Positions 1 to 5,535 of a DNA stretch of 5,535 bases are shown here, piece after piece (position 1 is the stretch's first letter; the number at the start of each line of letters is the position of its first letter). The position numbers and the translations under genes are program-made. The notes under the pieces are model-generated. The model did not search any database. It was given only the letters and a program-made list of their open reading frames with translations, and had not been told where the DNA came from. The stretch is taken from positions 1 to 5,535 of the forward strand of contig JAIRZW010000101.1 of NCBI GenBank assembly GCA_031267015.1. Reading direction: 5' to 3'. Origin of the DNA: Heliobacteriaceae bacterium. Lineage in GTDB: Bacteria; Cyanobacteriota; Vampirovibrionia; Gastranaerophilales; Gastranaerophilaceae.

Positions 1-563
1 GGGAAACGGATTACGTATGGCACTTTGAGCAGTCTTTAAATGATTATGATGTGGTATTTTTGCCCGGAGGGTTTTCCTACGGGGATTATATCCGCTCCGG
101 AAGGCTTGCAAAATTCAGCCCGGTCGTGAACGCTGTCAAAGAATACGTAAAAGCAAAACGCGGCTTCGTAATAGGGATATGCAACGGGTTTCAGATTCTG
201 TGCGAATCAGGACTCCTGCCCGGAGTTCTGACAGATAACTGGAACACCAGGTTTATTTGCAAAACAAGCAGGCTCCAAATCAAAAACGGCAAAGAAATCA
301 CCCTTCCGATTGCGCACGGCGAAGGCCGCTACCTTGCAGAAGACCACATTATGCAGGAACTCAAAAGAAAAGACATGATTTTTCTGACTTATATCAATAA
401 CCCAAACGGCTCAATGGAAGACATAGCAGGGCTTTACGACAGAGAAAACAACATAATCGGCATGATGCCGCATCCTGAGCGTGCATTTTTCAGTGAAACC
501 GGCAGTACGGACGGCAGAGAGATTTTTAAGATTGTTGAACAGGCATTAACGGTGAAAAAATGA
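1..563 (+). CDS. purQ: Phosphoribosylformylglycinamidine synthase, glutaminase subunit PurQ (5' partial)
   Basis: PurQ hydrolyses glutamine and passes ammonia to PurL for conversion of FGAR to FGAM, the fourth step of cytosolic IMP synthesis. The reading frame is open from base 3 at the window edge, so the start lies upstream. About 186 residues are visible, against roughly 225-235 for the family, so some 40 N-terminal residues are missing. Residues before the first internal GTG (51) still match the family, including VWH and NDYD ahead of LPGGFSYGDY. The class I glutaminase nucleophile is the Cys in GICNGFQIL (codon 180-182). The His and Glu of the catalytic triad are in MMPHPERAF (codons 471-473 and 477-479). 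PIAHGEGRY and NPNGSMEDIAG are further PurQ signatures. This is the small, separate PurQ type, not the domain fused in large PurL. It ends in an ATGA overlap with purL. Identification is very secure; only the N-terminus is unknown. Confidence 0.97.
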   Translation, partial: ETDYVWHFEQSLNDYDVVFLPGGFSYGDYIRSGRLAKFSPVVNAVKEYVKAKRGFVIGICNGFQILCESGLLPGVLTDNWNTRFICKTSRLQIKNGKEITLPIAHGEGRYLAEDHIMQELKRKDMIFLTYINNPNGSMEDIAGLYDRENNIIGMMPHPERAFFSETGSTDGREIFKIVEQALTVKK

Positions 564-2737
564 AAACATTAGAATTATATTCGGCGCTCGGATTAACAGA
601 TTTTGAATACAAAGAGATTGTAAGGCAGCTAGGGCGCGAGCCTAATGAGGTTGAGACGTATTTGTTCTCTGCAATGTGGTCTGAACACTGCGGTTACAGC
701 CACTCAAGAAAATATTTGTCAAGATTCCCGAAAGACGGCTCTTTGCACAGCGAAGAAAATGCGGGCGGAGTTCAGGTCGGCGACCAGGTAATATTTTTCA
801 AAGCGGAGTCGCACAACCACCCTTCTGCCGTGGAACCTTTTCAGGGCGCTGCAACAGGAATCGGCGGGATAATCAGAGACGTGCTTGCGCTTGGGGCAAG
901 ACCCGTTGCGCTTTTGAACTCCCTGAAATTCGGCAAAATCAACGAAGGCGAGAAAAGCAACCATTCAAAACACCTGTTTGACGGGGTTGTAAAGGGTATC
1001 AGCGCTTACGGAAACTCCATAGGCGTTCCGACAGTAGCCGGCGAAGTCGGTTTTGACGCGTGTTACGAGACATCTCCGCTGGTAAACGTAATGGCAGTAG
1101 GAATTGTAGACAAAAAAGACATCAAAGTTTCCTCTGCCCCTGTTAACCGTCACGTTGTAATCGTGGGTTCGCACACCGGACGCGACGGAATCCACGGCGC
1201 ATCATTCGCTTCCAAAGAATTGAGCGAAAACTCAAAAGAAGACAGACCTTCAGTTCAGGTTGGCGACCCGTTTATAAAGAAAATTCTTATTGAAGCAACC
1301 CTTGAGATACTTAAACTTGATGATGTGCTGGCATGTCAGGATTGCGGCGCAGCAGGGCTTTTGAGTTCAACATCGGAAATGGCTTACAAAGGAAACTGTG
1401 GCATGGAACTTTACCTTGATAAAGTCCACCTTAGAGAAGAAGGCATGAAGGCTTGGGAAATAATGCTTTCGGAATCACAGGAACGCATGATTTTCGTGAC
1501 CACAACCGCAGGGGTTCAAAAAGTTCTTGATATTGCAAATAAATATGAGATTCCGGCGTATGAAATCGGCAGAACAATCCCTCAGCAGGAATACAGGCTG
1601 TTTTGGAACAGCGAAATGGTTGCAAATGTATCGCCGGAAATCCTTAACAACGGCGTGTTGTACGATTTAAACGAAAAAGAGCCGGAATATATTGCGGAAT
1701 ATAAAAATAAAAAACTCAATCAAACAATAAGCGTGGAACAAGCGGTTAAAAAGGTTGTCAGCGACCCGAATTTCGCTTCCAAAAACTGGGTTTACACGCA
1801 ATACGACCACACAGTCGGGAACAGAACAGCCGTAACCCCGAACAAAGCAGGGGCAGCAGGCATCTGGCTCCCCGAAGAAGGCGGCGTAATAGGGCTTACG
1901 ATTGATTCAAACGGAAGACAGGTATTCCTTGACCCTTATAACGGCTCAAAAAACACTCTGTACGAATGTTACAGAAATCTTGTTTCATCAGGCTACAAGC
2001 CGCTCGGCATAACCGACTGCCTCAATTACGGAAACCCTGAAAAGGATGAAGTAGGCTACCAGCTTGTAAAATCCATTGACGGGCTTGCCGACGGGTGTCG
2101 TGAATTATCTGTGCCTGTTGTTTCGGGCAATGTATCGCTTTACAACGAATGCGAGTATACAAGGGTTTACCCGACACCTGCCGTCGGAATGGCCGGCTAT
2201 GCAGACCGCCCGGAAGATGTGATATGCGCGTCTTTCAAAGAAGGCGAGACAATCTACCTTCTCGGAAAAGAAATAAACAACGATTCGCCAATCGGTTCAT
2301 CTCTTTACCAGATGGTTTGCTTTGACTTTCTGGGCGGAGAAGTTGACAAAGTTGATACTAAATTAGAGCTTTTGCTGGCGAATTCTATTTTTGCATTGCG
2401 TGATAAAAGATTAATCAAAGGCGCTGTGGATGTCTCCGAGGGCGGGCTTTTGTGCGCGCTGCTTGAGGGATTATTCAACGGCGGCACAGGCTTCAAAGGC
2501 GCTCTCACCGGCCAAACAGAACCGCTGAAAGCACTGTTCGGCGAGATTACCGGAAGATATGTTGTATCAACGGACAATCAGGCTGAATTTGAACGATACT
2601 GCAAAAATACAAGCACGCCGTACAAGCTTTTAGGCGAATGTACGGGAAGCGATATTATTTTTGACGGTTACAGCTTCAAACTCAGTGAACTAAGCAGTGA
2701 CTATAACAACTCAATAGCAAAGGAGATTGAAAATTAA
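560..2737 (+). CDS. purL: Phosphoribosylformylglycinamidine synthase, small-type subunit PurL
   Basis: This is the ATP-dependent synthetase subunit that joins PurQ-derived ammonia to FGAR to give FGAM. At 725 aa it has the usual length of small PurL, with no glutaminase domain, so it depends on PurQ and normally PurS. Two tandem PurM-like halves are visible. The N-terminal half carries SEHC (residues 41-44), ESHNHPSAVEPFQGAATGIG (83-102), GRDGIHGASFAS (207-218), QVGDPF (233-238), GAAGLLSSTSEMA (263-275) and LSESQERM (303-310). The C-terminal half carries LDPYNGSKN (457-465), ITDCLNYGNPEK (484-495), VVSGNVSLYNE (520-530), YPTPAVGM (537-544) and DVSEGGL (624-630). A Lys-rich, AT-rich linker around residues 370-400 separates the halves. 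The start overlaps the purQ stop (ATGA), and only a weak GGTGA (551-555) precedes it, which fits translational coupling. Departures from the common consensus are Ser47 after SEHCGY, where Lys is usual, and QDCGAAGL, where QDMGAAGL or QDLGAAGL is usual. The protein appears intact. Confidence 0.98.
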   Translation: MKTLELYSALGLTDFEYKEIVRQLGREPNEVETYLFSAMWSEHCGYSHSRKYLSRFPKDGSLHSEENAGGVQVGDQVIFFKAESHNHPSAVEPFQGAATGIGGIIRDVLALGARPVALLNSLKFGKINEGEKSNHSKHLFDGVVKGISAYGNSIGVPTVAGEVGFDACYETSPLVNVMAVGIVDKKDIKVSSAPVNRHVVIVGSHTGRDGIHGASFASKELSENSKEDRPSVQVGDPFIKKILIEATLEILKLDDVLACQDCGAAGLLSSTSEMAYKGNCGMELYLDKVHLREEGMKAWEIMLSESQERMIFVTTTAGVQKVLDIANKYEIPAYEIGRTIPQQEYRLFWNSEMVANVSPEILNNGVLYDLNEKEPEYIAEYKNKKLNQTISVEQAVKKVVSDPNFASKNWVYTQYDHTVGNRTAVTPNKAGAAGIWLPEEGGVIGLTIDSNGRQVFLDPYNGSKNTLYECYRNLVSSGYKPLGITDCLNYGNPEKDEVGYQLVKSIDGLADGCRELSVPVVSGNVSLYNECEYTRVYPTPAVGMAGYADRPEDVICASFKEGETIYLLGKEINNDSPIGSSLYQMVCFDFLGGEVDKVDTKLELLLANSIFALRDKRLIKGAVDVSEGGLLCALLEGLFNGGTGFKGALTGQTEPLKALFGEITGRYVVSTDNQAEFERYCKNTSTPYKLLGECTGSDIIFDGYSFKLSELSSDYNNSIAKEIEN
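2719..2725 (+). promoter_or_regulatory. Ribosome binding site of purF
   Basis: AAAGGAG is a near-perfect Shine-Dalgarno sequence lying inside the last codons of purL. It is 11 bases before the purF ATG at 2737, slightly longer than the ideal spacing. It supports that ATG as the start, which shares its A with the purL TAA stop (TAATG). Confidence 0.75.
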
Positions 2738-4179
2738 TGTTTACCGAAGAATGCCGCTGTGAAGTTCATGAAAATTTTGACAAATTAGGTGAGGAATGCG
2801 GAATATTCGGCGGGTTTGTCCACAAGGGTGACGTGAAGGGCATAATCCGCAACGGTCTTTTCAAACTCCAGCACAGAGGCCAGGAATCAGCAGGGATTTC
2901 CTGTGGCGAAGAAACCCAAACACTTGTGAAAGCAAAAGGTCTTGTAATGCAAGCTCTTGCCGATTCGGCTATTTTAGAATCCAACGGACGTTTTGGGATA
3001 GGGCACGTACGCTATTCAACACAAGGCGGCTCAAGCGCCGTCAACGCACAGCCGTATCTGATAAAATATATGGACGAACACGTTGCAATGGCGCACAACG
3101 GCAACGTTAAAAAAGCAATGAAAATCCGTGAAAAGTTTGAAAAAATCGGTGAAGTTTTTATCACCAACAGCGACAGCGAAGTTCTTTTAAAACGTATTGT
3201 TTACGGACTCAGAAAACCTCCTTCACAGTGGACTTTTAATGAAATCGGGGAATGTCTGGGGGAAGATTTTTCAAAAGGCGCATTTTCTCTGGCTCTGACT
3301 TTGCCGAAACGTATTGTTGCATACCGCGACCCTGTAGGATACCGCCCGCTGTTTGTCTGCGAAGCTAAAGAAGGCTATTTTATAGCTTCCGAGGACATAG
3401 CGTTCACCGGACTTGATATAAAGAAGACAATTGAAGTAATGCCCGGCGAAGGAGTGGAGATTACCGAAAAAGGCTACAGTATACAACGTTTTTATGAACA
3501 AACAAAAGAATGTAAATGCGTGTTTGAGCACATTTATTTTGCACATCCGGCATCGAATATTTTCGGCAGAAACGTCTATATGACCCGCGTTGAGCTTGGC
3601 AAAACCCTCGCCAAAACAGATAATATTAAGGCTGATATTGTTGTTCCGGTTGTGGATTCGGGGATGGCCGCGGCAATAGGATACTCCCAGGAGTCAGGAA
3701 TCCCGTTCCATACAGGCTTAATCCGTAACCATTGGGTAGGGCGTTCTTTCATTGCCCCCACGCAGGAATCGCGCATAAACAAAGTCCGCGAAAAGCTGCT
3801 GATTGTGCGTCCGCTGATTGAGGGTAAAAAAGTTCTTTTGGTAGATGATTCTATGGTAAGAGGAACAACATCACGGGAGATTGTGTCAATGCTCAAAAAT
3901 GCCGGCGCAAAAGAAGTCCACTTCAGGCTTTCGTCCCCTATGCTGCTGAATACGTGCTCCTGGGGCGTTGATATTCCGACAACAGGCGAGCTAATTGCAG
4001 CAGTGCACAAAGACGAAAAGAAAATAGCCGCAGCAATCGGCGCGGACAGTATTAAATACCTGCCAATGTCAGCTTTAAAAGAAATATTCGGCGAAACAGG
4101 CTGGTGCTACCGTTGTTTTGAAGCGGAAAAAGAAAAACCGGCAAAGCCTTTATGCAAGGCTCTTGCATTTGCTAAATAG
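2737..4179 (+). CDS. purF: Amidophosphoribosyltransferase (glutamine-PRPP amidotransferase) PurF
   Basis: PurF catalyses the committed first step of purine synthesis: PRPP plus glutamine gives 5-phosphoribosylamine. The N-terminal Ntn-hydrolase glutaminase domain (about 21-250) begins at Cys21 in EECGIFG. By homology with Bacillus PurF, a 20-residue propeptide would be removed to expose Cys21 as the nucleophile. Glutamine-site motifs are LQHRGQESAG (44-53), GHVRYSTQG (89-97), AHNGN (119-123) and NSDSE (144-148). The C-terminal phosphoribosyltransferase domain has the PRPP loop VLLVDDSMVRGTTS (366-379) with Asp370-Asp371. Cys261, Cys407, Cys457 and Cys460 (CYRC) align with the four Fe-S ligands of the Bacillus enzyme, so a [4Fe-4S] cluster is expected. 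The family is feedback-inhibited by purine nucleotides. Oddities are the longish propeptide with a CxC at 6-8, and FAHPAS (268-273) where FARPDS is typical. The length of 480 aa is normal. It overlaps the purL stop by one base. Confidence 0.98.
   Translation: MFTEECRCEVHENFDKLGEECGIFGGFVHKGDVKGIIRNGLFKLQHRGQESAGISCGEETQTLVKAKGLVMQALADSAILESNGRFGIGHVRYSTQGGSSAVNAQPYLIKYMDEHVAMAHNGNVKKAMKIREKFEKIGEVFITNSDSEVLLKRIVYGLRKPPSQWTFNEIGECLGEDFSKGAFSLALTLPKRIVAYRDPVGYRPLFVCEAKEGYFIASEDIAFTGLDIKKTIEVMPGEGVEITEKGYSIQRFYEQTKECKCVFEHIYFAHPASNIFGRNVYMTRVELGKTLAKTDNIKADIVVPVVDSGMAAAIGYSQESGIPFHTGLIRNHWVGRSFIAPTQESRINKVREKLLIVRPLIEGKKVLLVDDSMVRGTTSREIVSMLKNAGAKEVHFRLSSPMLLNTCSWGVDIPTTGELIAAVHKDEKKIAAAIGADSIKYLPMSALKEIFGETGWCYRCFEAEKEKPAKPLCKALAFAK
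4141..4166 (+). other. Inverted repeat / predicted mRNA hairpin at the 3' end of purF
   Basis: GCAA (4141-4144) and AGCCTT (4145-4150) pair with AAGGCT (4156-4161) and TTGC (4163-4166). This gives a 10-pair stem with one bulged C at 4162 and a five-base loop, TATGC. It lies within the poorly constrained C-terminal tail of purF, 23 bases before the purM ATG and just upstream of its ribosome binding site. No T-run follows, so it does not look like an intrinsic terminator. Any effect on mRNA stability or on purM translation is inference. Confidence 0.45.
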
Positions 4180-4184
4180 AAAGG
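4178..4184 (+). promoter_or_regulatory. Ribosome binding site that sets the purM start
   Basis: AGAAAGG lies at the purF stop and in the 10-base purF-purM gap, 5 bases before the ATG at 4190. It is the reason for choosing that ATG over an in-frame upstream ATG at 4118. The 24 extra residues from 4118 are a basic run read out of frame through purF and do not resemble PurM. Confidence 0.7.
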
Positions 4185-4189
4185 TAAAT

Positions 4190-5152
4190 ATGATAAGCTA
4201 CAAAGATTCAGGCGTAAGCATAGAAAAGGGTGATTTGTTAACCGAGATTATCCGAAAAGACATGAAAACGGATAATATAGGAAATTTCGCCGGATTGTAC
4301 GAGCATCCGTATATCCCGGAATACTATCTTGCAGGCTGCACTGACGGCGTTGGGACAAAGGTTATCCCGCTGGCAGCACGCAAAAAATACAAAACAATTG
4401 CAGTTGATTTAATCGCAATGAACCTCAATGACTTAATATGCACCGGCGCAAAACCGTTATTTTTTCTGGATTATTTTGCAACAAATACGCTGGATGTTGA
4501 AGCAGCATCTTCATTTGTGCTTGCACTGCGCGCAGAACTTGAAAAATACGGCTGTACCCTGCTTGGCGGCGAAACCGCAGAACTTGGAGACCTTATAAAA
4601 GAAGGACATTTTGATGTAGGCGGATTCATGGTGGGAATTGTCAGAAAAGACAAAGTCCTTAAAAGAGAGAACGTCAAAGAAGGCGACGTTATTATTGCGC
4701 TAAAGTCTTCCGGGCCGCACTCAAACGGGTATTCGCTTGTACGTAAGCTCCACGACAGCGGACTTTTGAGTGATGAACTTTTTGAAACGGCACTTGAACC
4801 AACCCATATTTATGCAAACGAAGTAATAAGTCTTACAGAGCGCGGCTTAATCCATGCAGCGGCAAACATCACAGGCGGCGGTATTGAGGGGAATTTAGTC
4901 CGCTCAATCCCAAAAGAACTTTGCGCGGTTGTTTATAAAGACAAAATAACAAAACAGCCTCTGTTTGAGGAATTCCAAAGGCTTGTCGGCGAAGACGAGG
5001 CTTATAAAACCTTTAATATGGGCGTTGGCCTGTGTCTGATTACGGACATTGCCGGCAAAGACGCTGTTTTTGAAACCTGCAAAGCCTATGAGCCTTTTAT
5101 AATCGGAGAAGTTGTAAAAAATGAAAAAAATACTAATATTTGCTTCGGGTAA
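4190..5152 (+). CDS. purM: Phosphoribosylformylglycinamidine cyclo-ligase (AIR synthetase) PurM
   Basis: PurM uses ATP to close the imidazole ring of FGAM, giving AIR (step 5). It acts on the product of PurL/PurQ encoded just upstream. From the ATG at 4190 the protein begins MISYKDSGVSIEKGD, matching the SYKDAGVDI-type PurM N-terminus. Family motifs are TDGVGTK (51-57), AVDLIAMNLNDL (71-82), KPLFFLDYFAT (88-98), GGETAEL (126-132), GPHSNGYSLVRK (175-186), ITGGGIEGN (227-235), TFNMGVG (274-280) and IIGEV (304-308). At 320 aa it is about 20-25 residues shorter than E. coli PurM (345). The difference is partly in the N-terminal glycine loop, where IGNFAGLY replaces the usual GGFGGLF. The usual MPG after GGETAE is also altered, to LGDL. 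All the major blocks remain, so it is probably active. The last ten or so codons overlap the start of purN. Confidence 0.96.
   Translation: MISYKDSGVSIEKGDLLTEIIRKDMKTDNIGNFAGLYEHPYIPEYYLAGCTDGVGTKVIPLAARKKYKTIAVDLIAMNLNDLICTGAKPLFFLDYFATNTLDVEAASSFVLALRAELEKYGCTLLGGETAELGDLIKEGHFDVGGFMVGIVRKDKVLKRENVKEGDVIIALKSSGPHSNGYSLVRKLHDSGLLSDELFETALEPTHIYANEVISLTERGLIHAAANITGGGIEGNLVRSIPKELCAVVYKDKITKQPLFEEFQRLVGEDEAYKTFNMGVGLCLITDIAGKDAVFETCKAYEPFIIGEVVKNEKNTNICFG
5105..5108 (+). promoter_or_regulatory. Probable ribosome binding site of purN
   Basis: GGAG lies inside the purM codons for IIGEV, 12 bases before the purN ATG at 5121. The spacing is long for a Shine-Dalgarno site. Initiation may rely on coupling with ribosomes finishing purM 32 bases downstream of the purN start. 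Confidence 0.5.
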
Positions 5153-5535
5153 CGGGTCTAACTTTCAGGCAATAGCCGAATACCTGCTTCCAAAAGGAAT
5201 TGAGATAGAGCTTTTGACAGACAAAGAGGGCTGTTATGCATGCAAAAGAGCCGAGAAGCTGGGAATTAAGGCGCATTTTGTGTTGTTCGGGCAGACTTTG
5301 GAATTTTTAAAAGACCGTGAATATGATTTGTACGTACTTGCCGGTTACATGAGGATTCTGCCGCCGCAAGTGCTTGAAAACAGGGCTTTCGTAAACATTC
5401 ATCCGTCGCTTTTGCCGAAATATAAAGGCATGGACGCAATAAAACAGGCATTTGATGCCGGAGAAACAGAGTGCGGCGTAAGCGTTCATTACGTAACCGA
5501 AGAAGTCGACGCAGGCGAAATCATTGAACAGAAAA
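5121..5535 (+). CDS. purN: Phosphoribosylglycinamide formyltransferase PurN (3' partial)
   Basis: PurN transfers a formyl group from 10-formyltetrahydrofolate to GAR, giving FGAR (step 3), the substrate of PurL/PurQ. The frame from ATG 5121 runs open to the window edge and gives 138 residues of a protein usually about 190-210 aa. The N-terminal MKKILIFASGNGSNFQAI matches the phosphate-binding GNGSN motif (10-14). LAGYMRIL (73-80) and NIHPSLLPKYKG (92-103) are formyltransferase signatures. GVSVHYVTEEVDAGEII (119-135) supplies the last catalytic block. The triad corresponding to E. coli Asn106, His108 and Asp144 is Asn92, His94 and Asp130, all present. Small variations are DKEGCYACKRA (34-44), where NKADAYGLERA is usual, and KYKG, where KYPG is common. 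The start overlaps the end of purM by 32 bases in a different frame. Both the purM C-terminus and the purN N-terminus look genuine, so the overlap is not caused by a frameshift. Confidence 0.96.
   Translation, partial: MKKILIFASGNGSNFQAIAEYLLPKGIEIELLTDKEGCYACKRAEKLGIKAHFVLFGQTLEFLKDREYDLYVLAGYMRILPPQVLENRAFVNIHPSLLPKYKGMDAIKQAFDAGETECGVSVHYVTEEVDAGEIIEQK

Noticed and set aside
51..563. GTG at 51 as the purQ start
   Set aside because: The frame stays open to the window edge, and the residues before it (VWH...NDYD) match internal PurQ sequence. The gene is simply cut by the window.
719..1195. Two adjacent minus-strand open frames inside purL
   Set aside because: They are antisense to strongly conserved PurL motifs and have no family resemblance, so they are treated as chance frames.
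3576..4010. A 144-codon open frame on the minus strand inside purF
   Set aside because: It lies wholly opposite a conserved enzyme gene. It has no recognisable domain, and I see no supporting promoter or ribosome binding site. It is a shadow of purF codon use.
4141..4175. Intrinsic terminator after purF
   Set aside because: The inverted repeat is not followed by a T-run, lies inside purF coding sequence, and is followed by two more genes of the same pathway.
4118..4189. An N-terminal extension of PurM starting at ATG 4118
   Set aside because: The 24 extra residues overlap purF in another frame and do not resemble PurM. The ATG at 4190 has a good ribosome binding site and begins the conserved SYKDSGV.
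5124..5130. Run of seven A at the start of purN as a programmed slippage site
   Set aside because: It encodes ordinary Lys-Lys at an N-terminus. The downstream frame is correct without slippage, and the neighbouring stop belongs to purM.
1..5535. An undescribed system, mobile element, CRISPR array or RNA gene
   Set aside because: The five pur genes fill the window almost completely and all have clear family motifs. No room remains for another system.

Overview
This window is one uninterrupted stretch of a bacterial de novo purine (IMP) biosynthesis operon, all on the + strand. The order is purQ (5' end outside the window), purL, purF, purM, purN (3' end outside the window). The only bases outside a coding region are the 10 between purF and purM. 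Every gene was identified from family motifs read directly in its translation.

Layout: positions 1-563 encode the C-terminal ~186 residues of the glutaminase subunit PurQ. Positions 560-2737 encode the small-type FGAM synthase subunit PurL (725 aa). Positions 2737-4179 encode glutamine-PRPP amidotransferase PurF (480 aa), of the class with a propeptide and an Fe-S cluster. Positions 4190-5152 encode AIR synthetase PurM (320 aa). Positions 5121-5535 encode the first 138 residues of GAR transformylase PurN. The junctions are very tight: a 4-base ATGA overlap, a 1-base TAATG overlap, a 10-base gap and a 32-base overlap. This indicates a single transcript with translational coupling. No promoter, riboswitch or terminator lies in the window, so those elements must be outside it.

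Pathway logic: PurF makes phosphoribosylamine from PRPP and glutamine (step 1). PurN formylates GAR (step 3). PurL with PurQ, and almost certainly a PurS encoded elsewhere, converts FGAR to FGAM (step 4). PurM closes the imidazole ring to give AIR (step 5). PurD (step 2) and the later enzymes are not visible.

Organism: a bacterium with moderate G+C (low-to-mid 40s % by eye). The split PurQ/PurL arrangement and the Q-L-F-M-N order are those of the Bacillus-type pur operon. Several motifs depart from textbook Bacillus or E. coli sequences: the PurL SEHC region, the PurF FAHPAS segment and the PurM glycine loop. An uncultured or less-studied lineage is plausible (for example gut Gastranaerophilales-like or Elusimicrobia-like bacteria), but this is a low-confidence guess. 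I see no mobile element, CRISPR array, defence system, RNA gene or undescribed system. The most notable non-coding signal is a modest inverted repeat at the 3' end of purF, just before the purM ribosome binding site.
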